Shown piece after piece: positions 63,761-64,000 of a stretch of 64,000 nucleotides of DNA (positions are counted from its first letter, which is position 1; each line of letters begins with the position of its first letter). This DNA is from Eutreptiella sp. 'Long Island Sound 2002' (Eukaryota > Euglenozoa > Euglenophyceae > Eutreptiales > Eutreptiaceae): NCBI GenBank assembly GCA_964036045.1, contig OZ038384.1, positions 31,725,771-31,789,770 on the forward strand. Reading direction: 5' to 3'. Under the pieces are notes generated by a model. The model was not told the DNA's origin. It saw only the letters and a list, made by a program, of their open reading frames with translations, and did not search any database. The position numbers were made by a program, and so were the translations under genes.

Positions 63761-64000
63761 CAACACGCCCTTCCCCGCCCCGTCCCTTTGTCCCTGCATC
63801 CCGTGTTTATAGCCCACTGGGTCGCCTGCTACCCTGTGGCGTTGGCCCACCGGGGCCTCTTCCATCCCGGGACCGTTTCGTGCGCCTAGCACGGGTCGCT
63901 CCCTTCCCGCCCATGTCCCTTTCCCCTGTGCCGCGGCCCTGGTCTAAGCCCCTGGGCTGTCTTGCGGCCCCATCCCATCCCTCATCCCGTGTTTATACCC
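63761..64000. other. C-rich end of window, nothing recognised
   Basis: Two similar stretches, around CATCCCGTGTTTATAGCCC (63,795) and CATCCCGTGTTTATACCC (63,983), show a local repeat of about 190 bp. No coding is supported. Confidence 0.4.

Noticed and set aside
1-64000. rRNA or tRNA genes
   Set aside because: I looked for conserved rRNA words and for T-arm GGTTCGA-type sequences with cloverleaf context and found none I could support. A covariance-model search would be decisive.

Overview
This window looks like nuclear DNA from a large, repeat-rich eukaryotic genome, most probably a microalga. No ordinary host gene, rRNA or tRNA could be identified. A dinoflagellate is one candidate: spliced-leader-like motifs occur at 45.7-46.8 kb and 59.8 kb, and the Ty3/gypsy pol resembles families I associate with algal and dinoflagellate genomes. 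Both arguments are weak inference, and a green or streptophyte alga is not excluded. Nearly every readable protein belongs to a transposable element, and most are broken. The very long reading frames come from GC-rich satellites that happen to lack stop codons.

Left part (1-21.9 kb). A 65-bp minisatellite (about 52 copies) and a short 62-bp array lead into a first copy of a strand-asymmetric repeat called X here. Next is a minus-strand element, A (4.4-10.7 kb), encoding a RING-finger protein, a Trp-rich conserved segment and a frameshifted Ulp1/C48-like cysteine protease. Three tandem 2.05-kb units follow (10.7-16.8 kb). Each carries a 1.01-kb insertion, flanked by a 14-bp duplication, that encodes an acidic/basic protein with nuclear-localisation-like motifs. 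A 203-210-bp satellite (16.8-18.8 kb), a second X copy (18.8-20.3 kb) and the decayed 5' end of a second element A (A', 20.3-21.9 kb) complete this part.

Middle part (21.9-50 kb). An 11.6-kb minus-strand LINE (B) carries an unusual upstream ORF, an APE-type endonuclease, a reverse transcriptase and an RNase H plus Cys/His tail. Its RNase H is split by a 280-bp SINE-like insertion with a 14-bp duplication. Mixed simple repeats (11-bp, 30-bp, CAG, CT) occupy 34.2-37.1 kb. A degenerate minus-strand Ty3/gypsy element (40.3-43.7 kb) contains a local inversion and has lost several catalytic residues. A composite at 44.3-47.4 kb has two direct copies of a palindrome-rich block around a 185-bp tandem array. 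It is followed by the first copy (H1) of a 1.69-kb dispersed repeat.

Right part (50-64 kb). An inverted counterpart of the left arm appears: X (50.1-52.3 kb), the 205-210-bp satellite (52.3-55.8 kb) and the GC block plus tail (55.8-56.7 kb). Here the 1.01-kb insertion is absent and a single target sequence is present. The second copy of the 1.69-kb repeat (H2) follows. After a long unassigned stretch comes a plus-strand LTR retrotransposon start: primer-binding-site-like sequence, coiled-coil Gag and a retropepsin ADSGA motif, running off the window edge.

The elements do not form an operon or pathway. They form a nested record of insertion, tandem duplication, inversion and decay. The observations I rate highest are the RING plus Ulp1-like gene set in element A, the filled/empty insertion pair, and the single-base-depleted DNA tracts in X.
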